A DNA stretch of 10,389 nt from CAZRRV01 sp964406705 (GCA_964406705.1 CAYOSS010000063.1:1-10389), one strand, 5' to 3'; counted from the stretch's first letter, positions 1 through 7,649 are shown. Numbers and translations are program-made. Notes: generated from the sequence alone by a model not told the origin.

Positions 1-8
1 TTTGCGAA

Positions 9-74
9 GCTTTTCTTTTACCTCTCTCCCCATTCTCCCGGTATGTTGCCGCGGGGAGAGAGGAAAAGAAAAGC
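9..74. repeat. Long inverted repeat (22-bp arms, one bulge)
   Basis: The left arm (9-31) is a polypyrimidine tract and the right arm (53-74) its polypurine complement. They pair over 22 base pairs with a single bulged A at position 20 and a 21-base loop (32-52). The outer half of the stem is AT-rich (GCTTTTCTTTT) and the inner half is GC-rich. On the gyrA-sense strand the stem is followed by TTCGCAAA, not a U-tract, so standard rho-independent termination is doubtful. The structure is too long to be chance and may be a transcript-end or mRNA-stability hairpin, or the end of a small repeat element. Its function is not known. Confidence 0.75.
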
Positions 75-157
75 GTCGATAGCTAAAGAAAGCAGAATGA
101 TTTTCCTCCCGGTAGGGAACAGACCGGCTTCCAATAACAGGGCGGAGCTGAGCTCCC

Positions 158-191
158 GGCACCGCAAAGCCTTTGCCCGCCTTGCGGTGCC
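158..191. repeat. Inverted repeat, 10-bp perfect arms
   Basis: GGCACCGCAA (158-167) pairs perfectly with TTGCGGTGCC (182-191) across a 14-base loop. The left arm also overlaps an alternative small dyad (GCAAAG/CTTTGC, 164-176), so two mutually exclusive folds are possible. A separate odd-centred palindrome, GGAGCTGAGCTCC, lies just before it at 144-156. Confidence 0.6.
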
Positions 192-274
192 CGGCTCGTC
201 GCACGCCCCCGCGCGGCTCCTCGCCGACCGCTGCCGGGATGAAGCCTTCGCTGTTTCGTCCACCGGACGCGCTT

Positions 275-304
275 GGCTTCATTCCCGCGCAGCGGGAAGA
301 AGCC
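275..304. repeat. Strong hairpin, 13-bp stem with 3-base loop
   Basis: GGCTTC (275-280) and TTCCCGC (282-288) pair with GCGGGAA (292-298) and GAAGCC (299-304), leaving one bulged A at 281 and the loop GCA. The left arm also resembles, in inverted orientation, GGGATGAAGCC at 237-247, so an alternative longer-range fold is possible. No T-run follows on either strand. Confidence 0.65.
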
Positions 305-369
305 CCCCAAGACGGGCGGAGCGAGCCTCTGATATCACAAGGCTATCTGCGCAGCGAGAACCAGCCCCC

Positions 370-397
370 GGCGCCGGGCAAAGCCAAATCCGGCGCC
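370..397. repeat. Inverted repeat, 8-bp GC arms
   Basis: GGCGCCGG (370-377) pairs with CCGGCGCC (390-397) across a 12-base loop containing CAAAGCC. The left arm lies within the 12-base palindrome CCCGGCGCCGGG (367-378). It lies about 40-70 bases past the gyrA stop and could be part of a gyrA 3' structure, though it has no U-tract. Confidence 0.5.
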
Positions 398-439
398 ACG
401 AGAGCCCTGTACACCCTCCCCGCCGGAACCGGCGCTGTC

Positions 440-3043
440 TTAAGCGTCCTCCTCCCCGGAGTCGGGAGCGTTCCCGGAATCGGAGCCGTCCGCCGGGTCG
501 GGTGCGTCCCCGGTGTCCTCCTCGTCGGGGTCCCCGGGCTCGGAGGAGTCGGGTTCGGGGGCCTCCGGGTGGTCGGTGACCTCCGCCTCGTCGTGCGCCG
601 CGAGCGCGACCGACAGCACCGTCTCCCCGGCGCGCGGCCTCATCACCCGGACGCCCTTCGCCGGGCGGGCCATCACTCGCAGCTCCGAAAGCGGCATCCT
701 TATGATTATCCCGTCGGAGCTGATAAGGATCAGGTCCTCGTCTCCCTTTACCGGGAGCACCGCCGCCACGGCGCCGAACCGAGCCGCCCTGTAGTTGATG
801 ACGCCCTTTCCTCCGCGCGAACGCAAGGGGTAATCGTCCAACGGCGATATTCTCCCGAAGCCGGTCTCGGTGACCGTGAGAAGCAGGTCACCCTTCCCGC
901 AAACGGCGACCCCGGCGACCCTGTCACCCTCCTCCATCCTCACGGCGCGGACGCCCCTCGCTGCGCGCCCGGTATCCCGGACGCTCTCCTCTCCGAAGCG
1001 CACGGCCCTGCCCGACGCCGTGGCGACCAGAATATCGTCGCTCCCGCCGGTGAAACCCGCGTAGGCTAACTCGTCCCCCTCGGTTATACCGATAGCCAAA
1101 ATCCCGTTTTTGCGGACGTTGCGGAAGGCGGAGAGCGGGGTCTTCTTAATAAACCCGTTCCGCGTCACCATCAGCACGCCGTGGGTCTCCTCCACGCCCG
1201 CGCCCACCGGCAGGATGTTGATGATCTTCTCGCCGCTAAGCAGGGGCAGTAAGTTTACAAGGTTCATACCCCGCGCGGTGCGGCTCCCCTCGGGGATCTC
1301 GTACGCTTTGATCTTGTACAGCCGCCCCAAGTTGCTGAAGAGCAGCACGGGGTCGTGGGCGTGGCAGGTGTAGACGCTCTCCACGCCGTCCCCCTCGCGG
1401 GTGGTCATACCCGTCACCCCGCGCCCTCCGCGGTGCTGGGTGCTGTAGGTGTCGGCGGGCAGGCGCTTGATGTACCCCTCCACGCTTTTGGTGAGCACGC
1501 ACTCCACGTTGGGAATGAGGTCCTCCACGTCCACCTCGCCCGCGACGTCGGATATCTCGGTCCTGCGCTCGTCGGCGTACCTGTCCCGCAGGTTGAGGGC
1601 CTCGGTCTTTACTATGTCGAGTATTCTCCCGTGGCTGCGCAAGATCTCGTCGCACTCTTTGATAAAGCGCAGCTTCTCGGCCAACTCGTCCGCGATTTTC
1701 TGCTTCTCCAGCCCCGCCAGCCGCCCCAACTGCATTTGCACTATGGCCGTGGTCTGCGGGTCATCGAAGCCGAACCGCTCGGCGAGCGCGGCCTTGCTCT
1801 CGGGGATGGTTTTGCTCCCCCGGATTATCGCTATAACCTCGTCTATAAAGTCGGTTGCGACCTTGAGCGCTTCCAAGATGTGTGCCCTCTCCGCCGCCTT
1901 TTGCCGGTCGTAGCGGGTGCGCCGCTCTATTATCTCGCACTGGAAGTCAATGCTGTTTTGCAGCATCTCCCGCAGGGTCAGCACCTTGGGACGGCCCTCC
2001 ACTATGGCGAGGAGTATGACGCTGATTGTGGTCTGGAGGGCGGTATAGGCATACAGCTTATTCAGCACGACCTGGGCGTTGGCGTCGCGCTTGACGTCGA
2101 CTATTATGCGGATCCCGCCGTCGCGCTTGGAGGAGTAATCCACCACGTCGTCTATACCCTCTATTTTCTTTTCCGCCGCGAGGTCGTACATATGCTTGAC
2201 GAGGTCTTTCTTGCGGACCTTGTAGGGGATCTCCGTTATGATTATCCTCTGCTTGCCGCCGGTGAGTTCCTCTATCTCCGCCTTGCCGCGAAGCGTTATT
2301 TTCCCCCGCCCGGTGGCGTAGGCGGCACGGATGCCGGCTCTCCCCATAATAATGCCGCCGGTGGGGAAGTCCGGGCCCTTGATGTGAGCCAACAGGTCCT
2401 GCAACGACGCGTCCGGGTTATCGATAAGGGCGCACATCCCGTCTATGACCTCGCCCAAATTGTGCGGCGGGATCTCGGTCGCCATACCCACGGCTATTCC
2501 CGACGAGCCGTTGACAAGCAGCTGGGGGAACCTCACCGGGAGGACTTCCGGCTCCTTCAGCCTGTCGTCGTAGTTGGGGACAAAGTTCACCGTGTCCTTG
2601 TCGATGTCGTCCAACATATGGAGCGAGAGCGGGTTCATCCGGGACTCGGTGTAGCGGTAGGCGGCAGCGGGGTAGCCGTCGATATTGCCGAAGTTCCCGT
2701 GCCCGTCCACAAGGGGGTAGCGCAGGGAAAAATCCTGAGCCATCCTCACCATAGCGTCGTACACGCTGGCGTCACCGTGGGGGTGGTAGCTTCCCAGCAC
2801 CTTGCCCACGGTGTCGGCGCACTTGCGGTAGGGCTTATCGGGGGTGAGCCCGTTCTCGTACATAGTGTAGAGTATGCGCCTGTGAACCGGCTTCAGCCCG
2901 TCCCGCACGTCGGGAATGGCCCTTCCCACCAACACGGACATGGAGTACTGGAGCATACTCCCCTTGACCTCGTCGGTTATCTCGACGGGGACTATACTGG
3001 TCTCGGAATCCTCCGGCCAGTACATCGTTTCCTTCTTTGTCAT
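440..3043 (-). CDS. gyrA: DNA gyrase subunit A
   Basis: Breakage-rejoining subunit of DNA gyrase, which with GyrB adds negative supercoils using ATP. At 867 residues it is a normal full length. The winged-helix region holds KVLGSYHPHGDASVYD (81-96) and the catalytic tyrosine is Tyr131 in YRYTE. The tower and coiled-coil region follows to about residue 500. The C-terminal DNA-wrapping domain begins near 510 and carries the GyrA box QHRGGRG (536-542), which supports gyrase rather than topoisomerase IV. A second RGGKG occurs at 743-747. Residues 818-867 form a Lys/Arg-free acidic Pro/Ser/Gly tail. Ala92 aligns with E. coli Ser83, while Asp96 matches Asp87. The ATG lies 15 bases after the gyrB stop. 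AAGGAG (complement of 3055-3060) overlaps that stop codon with an 11-base spacer, so the gene is probably co-transcribed and coupled with gyrB. Confidence 0.97.
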   Translation of the reverse strand: MTKKETMYWPEDSETSIVPVEITDEVKGSMLQYSMSVLVGRAIPDVRDGLKPVHRRILYTMYENGLTPDKPYRKCADTVGKVLGSYHPHGDASVYDAMVRMAQDFSLRYPLVDGHGNFGNIDGYPAAAYRYTESRMNPLSLHMLDDIDKDTVNFVPNYDDRLKEPEVLPVRFPQLLVNGSSGIAVGMATEIPPHNLGEVIDGMCALIDNPDASLQDLLAHIKGPDFPTGGIIMGRAGIRAAYATGRGKITLRGKAEIEELTGGKQRIIITEIPYKVRKKDLVKHMYDLAAEKKIEGIDDVVDYSSKRDGGIRIIVDVKRDANAQVVLNKLYAYTALQTTISVILLAIVEGRPKVLTLREMLQNSIDFQCEIIERRTRYDRQKAAERAHILEALKVATDFIDEVIAIIRGSKTIPESKAALAERFGFDDPQTTAIVQMQLGRLAGLEKQKIADELAEKLRFIKECDEILRSHGRILDIVKTEALNLRDRYADERRTEISDVAGEVDVEDLIPNVECVLTKSVEGYIKRLPADTYSTQHRGGRGVTGMTTREGDGVESVYTCHAHDPVLLFSNLGRLYKIKAYEIPEGSRTARGMNLVNLLPLLSGEKIINILPVGAGVEETHGVLMVTRNGFIKKTPLSAFRNVRKNGILAIGITEGDELAYAGFTGGSDDILVATASGRAVRFGEESVRDTGRAARGVRAVRMEEGDRVAGVAVCGKGDLLLTVTETGFGRISPLDDYPLRSRGGKGVINYRAARFGAVAAVLPVKGDEDLILISSDGIIIRMPLSELRVMARPAKGVRVMRPRAGETVLSVALAAHDEAEVTDHPEAPEPDSSEPGDPDEEDTGDAPDPADGSDSGNAPDSGEEDA

Positions 3044-3058
3044 TAAACTTGCCGCTCC

Positions 3059-4993
3059 TTATATATCAAGGTCCTTGGCGAACACCGCGTTCTCCTCGAT
3101 AAACCGCCGTCTGGGTTCCACTTCCTCACCCATAAGCATAGAGAAAGTTTCGTCGGCGGCGGCGGCGTCAGACATAGTGACGCGCAGCATCGTCCGGCGG
3201 GAGGGGTCGAGGGTGGTCTCCCAGAGCTGGTCGGGGTCCATCTCGCCGAGGCCCTTGTACCGCTGAACTTCCGGCTCCCCGCCGAGCTCGGCTATATATT
3301 TCGCCTTGTCCTCTTCGTTAAACGCGTCAAAATGCCGCTTGCCCTTGGAGACCCTGTAAAGGGGGGGTTGCGCGAGGTACACGTGCCCGGTTTCTATCAG
3401 GCGCGGCATATAGCGGAAGAAGAAGGTCAGCAGCAGCGTCCTGATGTGCGAACCGTCCACATCGGCGTCCGCCATAATCACAATCTTATCGTAGCGGAGC
3501 TTTTCTATGTCGAAGTTTTCCGCGATCCCGGTGCCGAGGGCTATTATCACCGGGGTGAGTTTTTCGTTGCCGAGAACCTTCCCGCTCGCGGCTTTCTCCA
3601 CGTTCAGCATTTTTCCCCAGAGAGGGAGTATGGCCTGGTAGGTACTGTCCCGCCCCTCCACGGCGCTGCCTCCGGCGGAATCCCCCTCGACTATGAAGAT
3701 TTCCGTCTTTGTGGGGTCGCTTGATATGCAGTCGGTGAGCTTTTCGGGCATTCTGGTCTTGGAGCCGAGCCCCGTCTTGCTGCGCTGGAGATCCCTCGCT
3801 TTTTGAGCGGCCTCCCTGGCTCCCGCCGACGCGACCGACTTCTCCAATATAACCTTGGCTTCGGCGGGGTTATCCTCCAGATATGTGTAAAACTCTTCCG
3901 AAATCAGGTTGTTGACAAGGGTGCCTATAGCGGTGTTGCCCAACTTCGCCTTGGTCTGGCTCTCGAACTGCGCGTCGACCAACTTTACACTGACGACCGC
4001 GATCAATCCCTCTAAAATGTCGTCCGCCTTGAGCTTGGGGCCGCCCTCTTTCAGGAACTTGAACTTCAGCCCGTACTTGTTCACCGCCCTGGTGAGCGCC
4101 GTCCTGAAGGCGGTCTCGTGCGTCCCGCCGTCCACGGTGTGGATGGTGTTGGCGAAGCTGAGAATTTTGGTGTCGTACCCCGTGCTCCAGATCATAGCGA
4201 CCTCCGCCGCGGAGTCACCCTTGGCGGTGGAAAAATGCAGCACCTCACTGTTCAGCTTGTCTTTCTTGCTGCCCTCCAACAAGTACTCAACGTATGAGCG
4301 AATCCCTCCCTCGTAGTGGAGGGTGTCCTCGCGGAACGGCTCCCCGCGCCCGTCCCTAAGCCGGATTTTAATCCCCGCGTTGAGGAAAGCCTGCTCCCTG
4401 AGCCTTTGCAGCAGGGTATCGTAGTCGAACTCCGTGGTGTCGGTGAATATAGCGGGGTCCGGCAGAAAAGTGACCGTGGTCCCCGTCTCCGTGGTGTCGC
4501 CTATGACTGTGAGCTCCCCCGCCGTCTCTCCCTTGGCGAATTTCTGCCGGTAGATGTGAACGCCGTCCTTTATCTCCACCGTGAGCCAAAGTGAGAGCGC
4601 GTTCACAACCGACGCGCCCACTCCGTGCAGCCCTCCGGCGACCTTGTACCCGCTCCCGCCGAACTTGCCCCCGGCGTGCAGCACCGTGAACACCACGCTC
4701 ACCGTGGGGATCTTCTTCTGCGGGTGGATGCCGACCGGGATCCCCCTCCCGTTATCCTCCACTCTGACAGAGCCGTCCGGCAGCAGCTCCACCGTGATCC
4801 TGTCGCAGTACCCCGCCAGGTACTCGTCAATCGCGTTGTCCACTATCTCGTAGACCAGGTGGTGAAGCCCCCGCTCCCCCGTGGAGCCGATGTACATCCC
4901 CGGACGCTTTCTCACCGCCTCCAAGCCTTCCAATACCTGTATGGAATTTTCGTCGTAGCTTTCGGTTACCGGGGTGTTGATGTCCTCGCTCAT
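3059..4993 (-). CDS. gyrB: DNA gyrase subunit B
   Basis: ATPase subunit of DNA gyrase, 644 residues, the typical length for Bacillota, without the large insert of proteobacterial GyrB. The GHKL ATPase domain shows EIVDNAIDE (Glu49, Asn53), VEDNGRGIP (Asp80) and the lid GGLHGVGASVV (120-130). The transducer domain runs to about residue 400. The TOPRIM domain has VEGDSAGG with catalytic Glu436, and the acidic triad Asp509/511/513 in MADADVDGSH. The C-terminal QRYKGLGEM (577-585) is characteristic of type IIA enzymes. PLWGKMLN (457-464) has Trp459 where E. coli has Lys447 and many Bacillota have Arg; I recall this variant from clostridial relatives. The ATG follows the remB stop by 10 bases with a strong GGAGAG and a 4-base spacer. 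Pairing with gyrA favours gyrase over ParE. Confidence 0.97.
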   Translation of the reverse strand: MSEDINTPVTESYDENSIQVLEGLEAVRKRPGMYIGSTGERGLHHLVYEIVDNAIDEYLAGYCDRITVELLPDGSVRVEDNGRGIPVGIHPQKKIPTVSVVFTVLHAGGKFGGSGYKVAGGLHGVGASVVNALSLWLTVEIKDGVHIYRQKFAKGETAGELTVIGDTTETGTTVTFLPDPAIFTDTTEFDYDTLLQRLREQAFLNAGIKIRLRDGRGEPFREDTLHYEGGIRSYVEYLLEGSKKDKLNSEVLHFSTAKGDSAAEVAMIWSTGYDTKILSFANTIHTVDGGTHETAFRTALTRAVNKYGLKFKFLKEGGPKLKADDILEGLIAVVSVKLVDAQFESQTKAKLGNTAIGTLVNNLISEEFYTYLEDNPAEAKVILEKSVASAGAREAAQKARDLQRSKTGLGSKTRMPEKLTDCISSDPTKTEIFIVEGDSAGGSAVEGRDSTYQAILPLWGKMLNVEKAASGKVLGNEKLTPVIIALGTGIAENFDIEKLRYDKIVIMADADVDGSHIRTLLLTFFFRYMPRLIETGHVYLAQPPLYRVSKGKRHFDAFNEEDKAKYIAELGGEPEVQRYKGLGEMDPDQLWETTLDPSRRTMLRVTMSDAAAADETFSMLMGEEVEPRRRFIEENAVFAKDLDI

Positions 4994-4997
4994 TATT

Positions 4998-5003
4998 CTC
5001 TCC
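4998..5003 (-). promoter_or_regulatory. Ribosome binding site of gyrB
   Basis: GGAGAG on the minus strand lies immediately after the remB TAA and 4 bases before the gyrB ATG. It fixes the gyrB start and suggests efficient re-initiation after remB. Confidence 0.75.
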
Positions 5004-5255
5004 TTAGCGTAAACCTTCGCGTATTCGCTTGAATATTGTTCCGGGGGAAATCTCGGTCAGCCGGACCTCTCCCCGCCGCGTCAGTAAAAAGCTCTTGGGA
5101 ATGTCCTCTCCCAAGACCCTCAGACGCCCCTCTTTTTCCGCCCTTGTGAGAAAGTCCCGCGTGTCCTTCCCCACCGTGGCGGTGTCGCTGTCGAATATTC
5201 CCACTATATCGCGGGTGTTGAATATTTCCCCGTTTTCCAACTTGAAATACGCCAT
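5004..5255 (-). CDS. remB: RemB-like DUF370 regulator (YaaB family)
   Basis: Small protein of 83 residues in the slot between recF and gyrB, where Bacillus subtilis carries remB (yaaB). The core NTRDIVGIFD (residues 13-22), the following acidic and threonine-rich stretch, and the later IPKSFLLT (about 52-59) match my recollection of the family. In B. subtilis, RemB and its relative RemA are linked to biofilm-matrix gene control, and RemA is DNA-binding. Whether this clostridial-type protein regulates matrix genes is unknown. There are no membrane segments or signal peptide. The ATG lies 6 bases after the recF stop, behind GGCGGGG as a loose ribosome binding site. It sits in one run with recF and gyrB and is probably transcribed with the replication cluster. 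Confidence 0.85.
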   Translation of the reverse strand: MAYFKLENGEIFNTRDIVGIFDSDTATVGKDTRDFLTRAEKEGRLRVLGEDIPKSFLLTRRGEVRLTEISPGTIFKRIREGLR

Positions 5256-5261
5256 TTGCCG

Positions 5262-6329
5262 TTACCCCGCCGTGAGCCGCCCGCCCTCGACGCGCCACAC
5301 CGCGCCCCCGGCGAGCCGTCTTACCGCGCCGGGGTCGCACGCGGTGATGAACACCTGCCTCCCCCGCACGGCGTTCAGCACGTAATCCTGCCGTCTTTCG
5401 TCGAGCTCGCTTAACACGTCGTCAAGAAGTATGATGGGCCGTTCCCCGGTGAGCTTCTCCTGAATTCCCGCCCCCGCGAGCCGGAGGGTCAGCGCCGCGC
5501 CCCGCCGCTGCCCCTGCGAGGCGTAGTCTCTCGCGCGGCGCCCGTTGATTTTGATTTCCAACTCGTCGCGGTGGGGGCCCGTGCCTGTCGCCTGGTAGCG
5601 TATGTCCTCCTCGCGGCGGTGTCGGAGCCTTTCGAGGTACTCCCCCTCGTCGGGCGGGGCGCCGGGGCGATAGGAAAGCTCTATCTCCTCCCCGCTCATC
5701 TCGGCGTATATCCGGGCGACCTCCTCCGCGAGGGCGTGGGTGTAGCTTTCCCGCTCGGATATTATCTCGGAGCCGGTTTTGGCGAGCAATATGTCATAAT
5801 CTTCCAAAAACTCGCGGTTCCCGCCGTCCTTGAGTCTTTTTAGCAGCGCCCCCCGCTGCGCGAGGGTTTTGGTGTACCGCCGGAGCTTATCGAGATACGT
5901 CGGGCGCAGCACGCAAAGCCCGAGATCGATCAGCCGGCGCCGCTCCCCGGGGCCCCCGTTGATGAGGTTCAGGTCCCCCGGGGTGAATATCGCGGCGGTG
6001 AGCTTTCCCGCGAGCTCGCCGGGGGTTTTGAGAGCCACCCCGTTGCGTTCCGCCGCCCGCTGCCCATCGATTTTAATCACGATGCTCTGCTCCCGGCTGC
6101 TGTCGCGAAAGCGGCAGGCTATCCTCGCGGCCTTCTCCCCGAACCGTACTAACTGGCTGTCGGCGGCGTTTCTGAAGCTCTTCGCCCCGGTGAGCAGCCA
6201 CAGGCTTTCAAGGAAATTCGTCTTCCCCTGCGCGTTTTTCCCGTATATGATGTTGACTCCCTCATGCGGGGTGATCTGAAGCTGCTCTATATTGCGGAAA
6301 TCTTTAATCTCCGCCTCGGTTATCACCAT
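5262..6329 (-). CDS. recF: DNA replication and repair protein RecF
   Basis: SMC/ABC-type ATPase that binds gapped DNA and, with RecO and RecR, helps load RecA at single-strand gaps and stalled forks. At 355 residues it has the usual length. It starts with the typical edge strand and IKDFRNIE. Walker A is GKNAQGKT (30-37). GERRRLID (128-135) is a conserved RecF motif. GPHRDELEI (251-259) is the second hallmark. The ABC signature is SQGQRR (271-276) and Walker B is ILLDDVLSELD (300-310). The ATG overlaps the end of the S4 gene by 7 bases (ATGGTGA), which implies translational coupling, with GGGAG about 10 bases upstream. The S4-recF pair is a recurrent arrangement in Bacillota. Confidence 0.97.
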   Translation of the reverse strand: MVITEAEIKDFRNIEQLQITPHEGVNIIYGKNAQGKTNFLESLWLLTGAKSFRNAADSQLVRFGEKAARIACRFRDSSREQSIVIKIDGQRAAERNGVALKTPGELAGKLTAAIFTPGDLNLINGGPGERRRLIDLGLCVLRPTYLDKLRRYTKTLAQRGALLKRLKDGGNREFLEDYDILLAKTGSEIISERESYTHALAEEVARIYAEMSGEEIELSYRPGAPPDEGEYLERLRHRREEDIRYQATGTGPHRDELEIKINGRRARDYASQGQRRGAALTLRLAGAGIQEKLTGERPIILLDDVLSELDERRQDYVLNAVRGRQVFITACDPGAVRRLAGGAVWRVEGGRLTAG

Positions 6330-6532
6330 TTGCCGGGTTCTCCCACCGTAAAGCTCCGCCCCCGGTACGCTATCTCCTCGCCGCCGTATAGCTTTCTCCC
6401 TCGCGCGGCGCAGGGTTCGCCGTTTACTGTGACCTCCCCGCCCTGTATGGCGAGTTTCGCTTCGCCCCCCGTGGAGACAAGCCCGTGGAGCTTCAGAGCG
6501 GCGTCGAGGCGGATATACTCACCCTCAGGCAT
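6323..6532 (-). CDS. yaaA: S4-domain RNA-binding protein YaaA
   Basis: Protein of 69 residues consisting almost entirely of one S4 RNA-binding fold. The diagnostic core is GLVSTGGEAKLAIQGGEVTVNGE (17-39), followed by RGRKLYGGEEI (44-54). Proteins of this type, encoded between dnaN and recF, are widespread in Bacillota; B. subtilis YaaA has been linked to ribosome assembly. The start overlaps dnaN by 8 bases (ATGCCTGA). No Shine-Dalgarno sequence is visible upstream, so translation probably depends on ribosomes finishing dnaN. The end overlaps recF. The symbol follows the B. subtilis gene; this is not the peroxide-response YaaA of E. coli. Confidence 0.92.
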   Translation of the reverse strand: MPEGEYIRLDAALKLHGLVSTGGEAKLAIQGGEVTVNGEPCAARGRKLYGGEEIAYRGRSFTVGEPGKW

Positions 6533-7643
6533 TGTTGGCCGTCGGGAGCCGCATCGGCATCAGCAGGTAGCAGAACGCGTCCCCCTCCGTGGGGGTGAGC
6601 ACTATGGGAGAGAGCGCCCCGTTAAAGCGGATCACCGCCGTGTCCTCGTCTATGGCCTTCAGTATATCGGTGAAAAAGCGGCTGTTGAAGCCTATCTCGA
6701 GGTCCTCCCCGGCGGGCTCGCACTCGTAAAAGTCCGTGCCCCTGCCCATAGAGCTCGCGCAGGAAAATGTCATCCTGCCCTCTCCCACCCGGCAGCGCAC
6801 GGGAATCTTCAGCTGCTCGTTGATCAGCAGCGAGACTCTGTCCACTATCTCCGCCACCTCCCTCGGGGTAACCACCACGCTTGTGGAAAACTCCGTGGGG
6901 ATAGCGTTCTTGTAATTTAGATATTCCCCCTCCATAAGCCGGGAAGTTATCTCGTACTCCCCGGACTTAAAGCACACGCTGTTCTCCGAAAGCACCGCTT
7001 CTATGGTTTCGTCGTCGTCGCGGATCAGCCGGGTGATTTCTGTCAGCAGCTTCCCGGGGATCACCACGGACTTCTTCACCCCGGTTTCCACATTCGCCCG
7101 GCGTATCGCCACGCGGAACCCGTCCAGCCCCACGACCGTCAGCCCCGCCGGGGTAATCTCGAACAGCTCCCCCCGCAGCACCGGGCGGGAGGTGTCCTCC
7201 CCCGCGACGCAGAACACCGTCTTTTGTATCATATCCCGCAGACCCGTGGCGGGCAGCTTGACGCTTTGCGCTCCCTCGTCGCTCACCGGGGGCTTGGGGA
7301 ACTCCCCCGCGTCCGCCGCGGGGATCTCGAATACGGATTTACCGCACTCTATTCTCGCGGTTGCCCCGTCGACGGTAATCTCGGCGGTCTCTCCGTCCGC
7401 CTTGCGTATGACGTCGCCCAAAAGTCTCGCGGAGATGGCCGTCTCCCCGGGGGAGTACACCCCCGCGTTAATGACCCGCCGCATTCCTATCTCGGTGTTG
7501 TAGGCGTATAGTGAAAGTTTGCTATCTTCGGCGGACAGGCACACGCACTCGAGTATGGGAATGGAGGTTTTAACCGCCGCCACCCTTCCCAAAGGGCCCA
7601 AAGCCTCGTTGATCAGCCGCCTCTCGACGGAAAATTTTACCAT
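6525..7643 (-). CDS. dnaN: DNA polymerase III beta subunit (sliding clamp)
   Basis: Ring-shaped homodimeric clamp that tethers DNA polymerase III to DNA and serves as a landing platform for repair and initiation-control proteins. At 372 residues it fits the three-subdomain clamp. The N-terminal subdomain has the typical MVKFSVER start and IPILECVCLSA (28-38). The FEIPAADAGEFP stretch near residue 105 is the usual end of the first subdomain. The C-terminus contains YLLMPMRL, matching the conserved end of the clamp and its peptide-binding pocket, followed by a short extra tail TANNA. The ATG is preceded by GGAGAG with a 6-base spacer. It is the first gene after the presumed origin and heads the cluster that runs to gyrA. 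Confidence 0.97.
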   Translation of the reverse strand: MVKFSVERRLINEALGPLGRVAAVKTSIPILECVCLSAEDSKLSLYAYNTEIGMRRVINAGVYSPGETAISARLLGDVIRKADGETAEITVDGATARIECGKSVFEIPAADAGEFPKPPVSDEGAQSVKLPATGLRDMIQKTVFCVAGEDTSRPVLRGELFEITPAGLTVVGLDGFRVAIRRANVETGVKKSVVIPGKLLTEITRLIRDDDETIEAVLSENSVCFKSGEYEITSRLMEGEYLNYKNAIPTEFSTSVVVTPREVAEIVDRVSLLINEQLKIPVRCRVGEGRMTFSCASSMGRGTDFYECEPAGEDLEIGFNSRFFTDILKAIDEDTAVIRFNGALSPIVLTPTEGDAFCYLLMPMRLPTANNA

Positions 7644-7649
7644 ATCACA

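Larger units (their letters stand above)
1..439. other. Gene-free region downstream of gyrA, rich in inverted repeats
   Basis: This stretch follows the gyrA stop codon and runs to the window edge. Open frames exist on both strands, but they are rich in Arg, Pro, Gly and Ser, resemble no family I recognise, overlap each other, and fit chance frames in GC-rich DNA. The region holds at least five inverted repeats: arms at 9-31/53-74, 144-149/151-156, 158-167/182-191, 275-288/292-304 and 370-377/390-397. A short GC dyad at 421-434 sits right after the gyrA stop. None is followed by a clear run of T on the gyrA-sense strand, so none is a textbook intrinsic terminator. I saw no tRNA T-loop motif and no recognisable SRP, RNase P or tmRNA signature. 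It could be an untranslated 3' region, a structured RNA, or part of a dispersed intergenic repeat. Confidence 0.6.

Noticed and set aside
83..310. 75-codon minus-strand frame in the gene-free region (also a frame at 18-263)
   Set aside because: Highly basic, low-complexity protein, no ribosome binding site noted, overlapped by other frames and by a strong hairpin. It looks like a chance frame, though not disproved.
421..434. GC dyad CGCCGG-AA-CCGGCG right after the gyrA stop as a terminator
   Set aside because: The loop is only 2-4 bases and the downstream minus-strand sequence is G-rich with no U-tract.
173..1069. 298-codon plus-strand frame running from the gene-free region into the gyrA antisense strand
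   Set aside because: More than half overlaps gyrA in antisense, the rest crosses several inverted repeats, and the protein is Arg/Pro/Gly-rich without any family resemblance.
1355..3046. 563-codon open frame on the plus strand opposite gyrA
   Set aside because: It lies wholly antisense to the well-conserved gyrA and is rich in Val, Leu, His and Gly with no recognisable domain. Long antisense frames are expected opposite GC-rich genes.
6882..6890. DnaA-box-like TGTGGAAAA inside dnaN, and GTTTCCACA at 7084-7092
   Set aside because: Single imperfect 9-mers in coding DNA without clustering or an AT-rich partner. They could be chance or minor titration sites.
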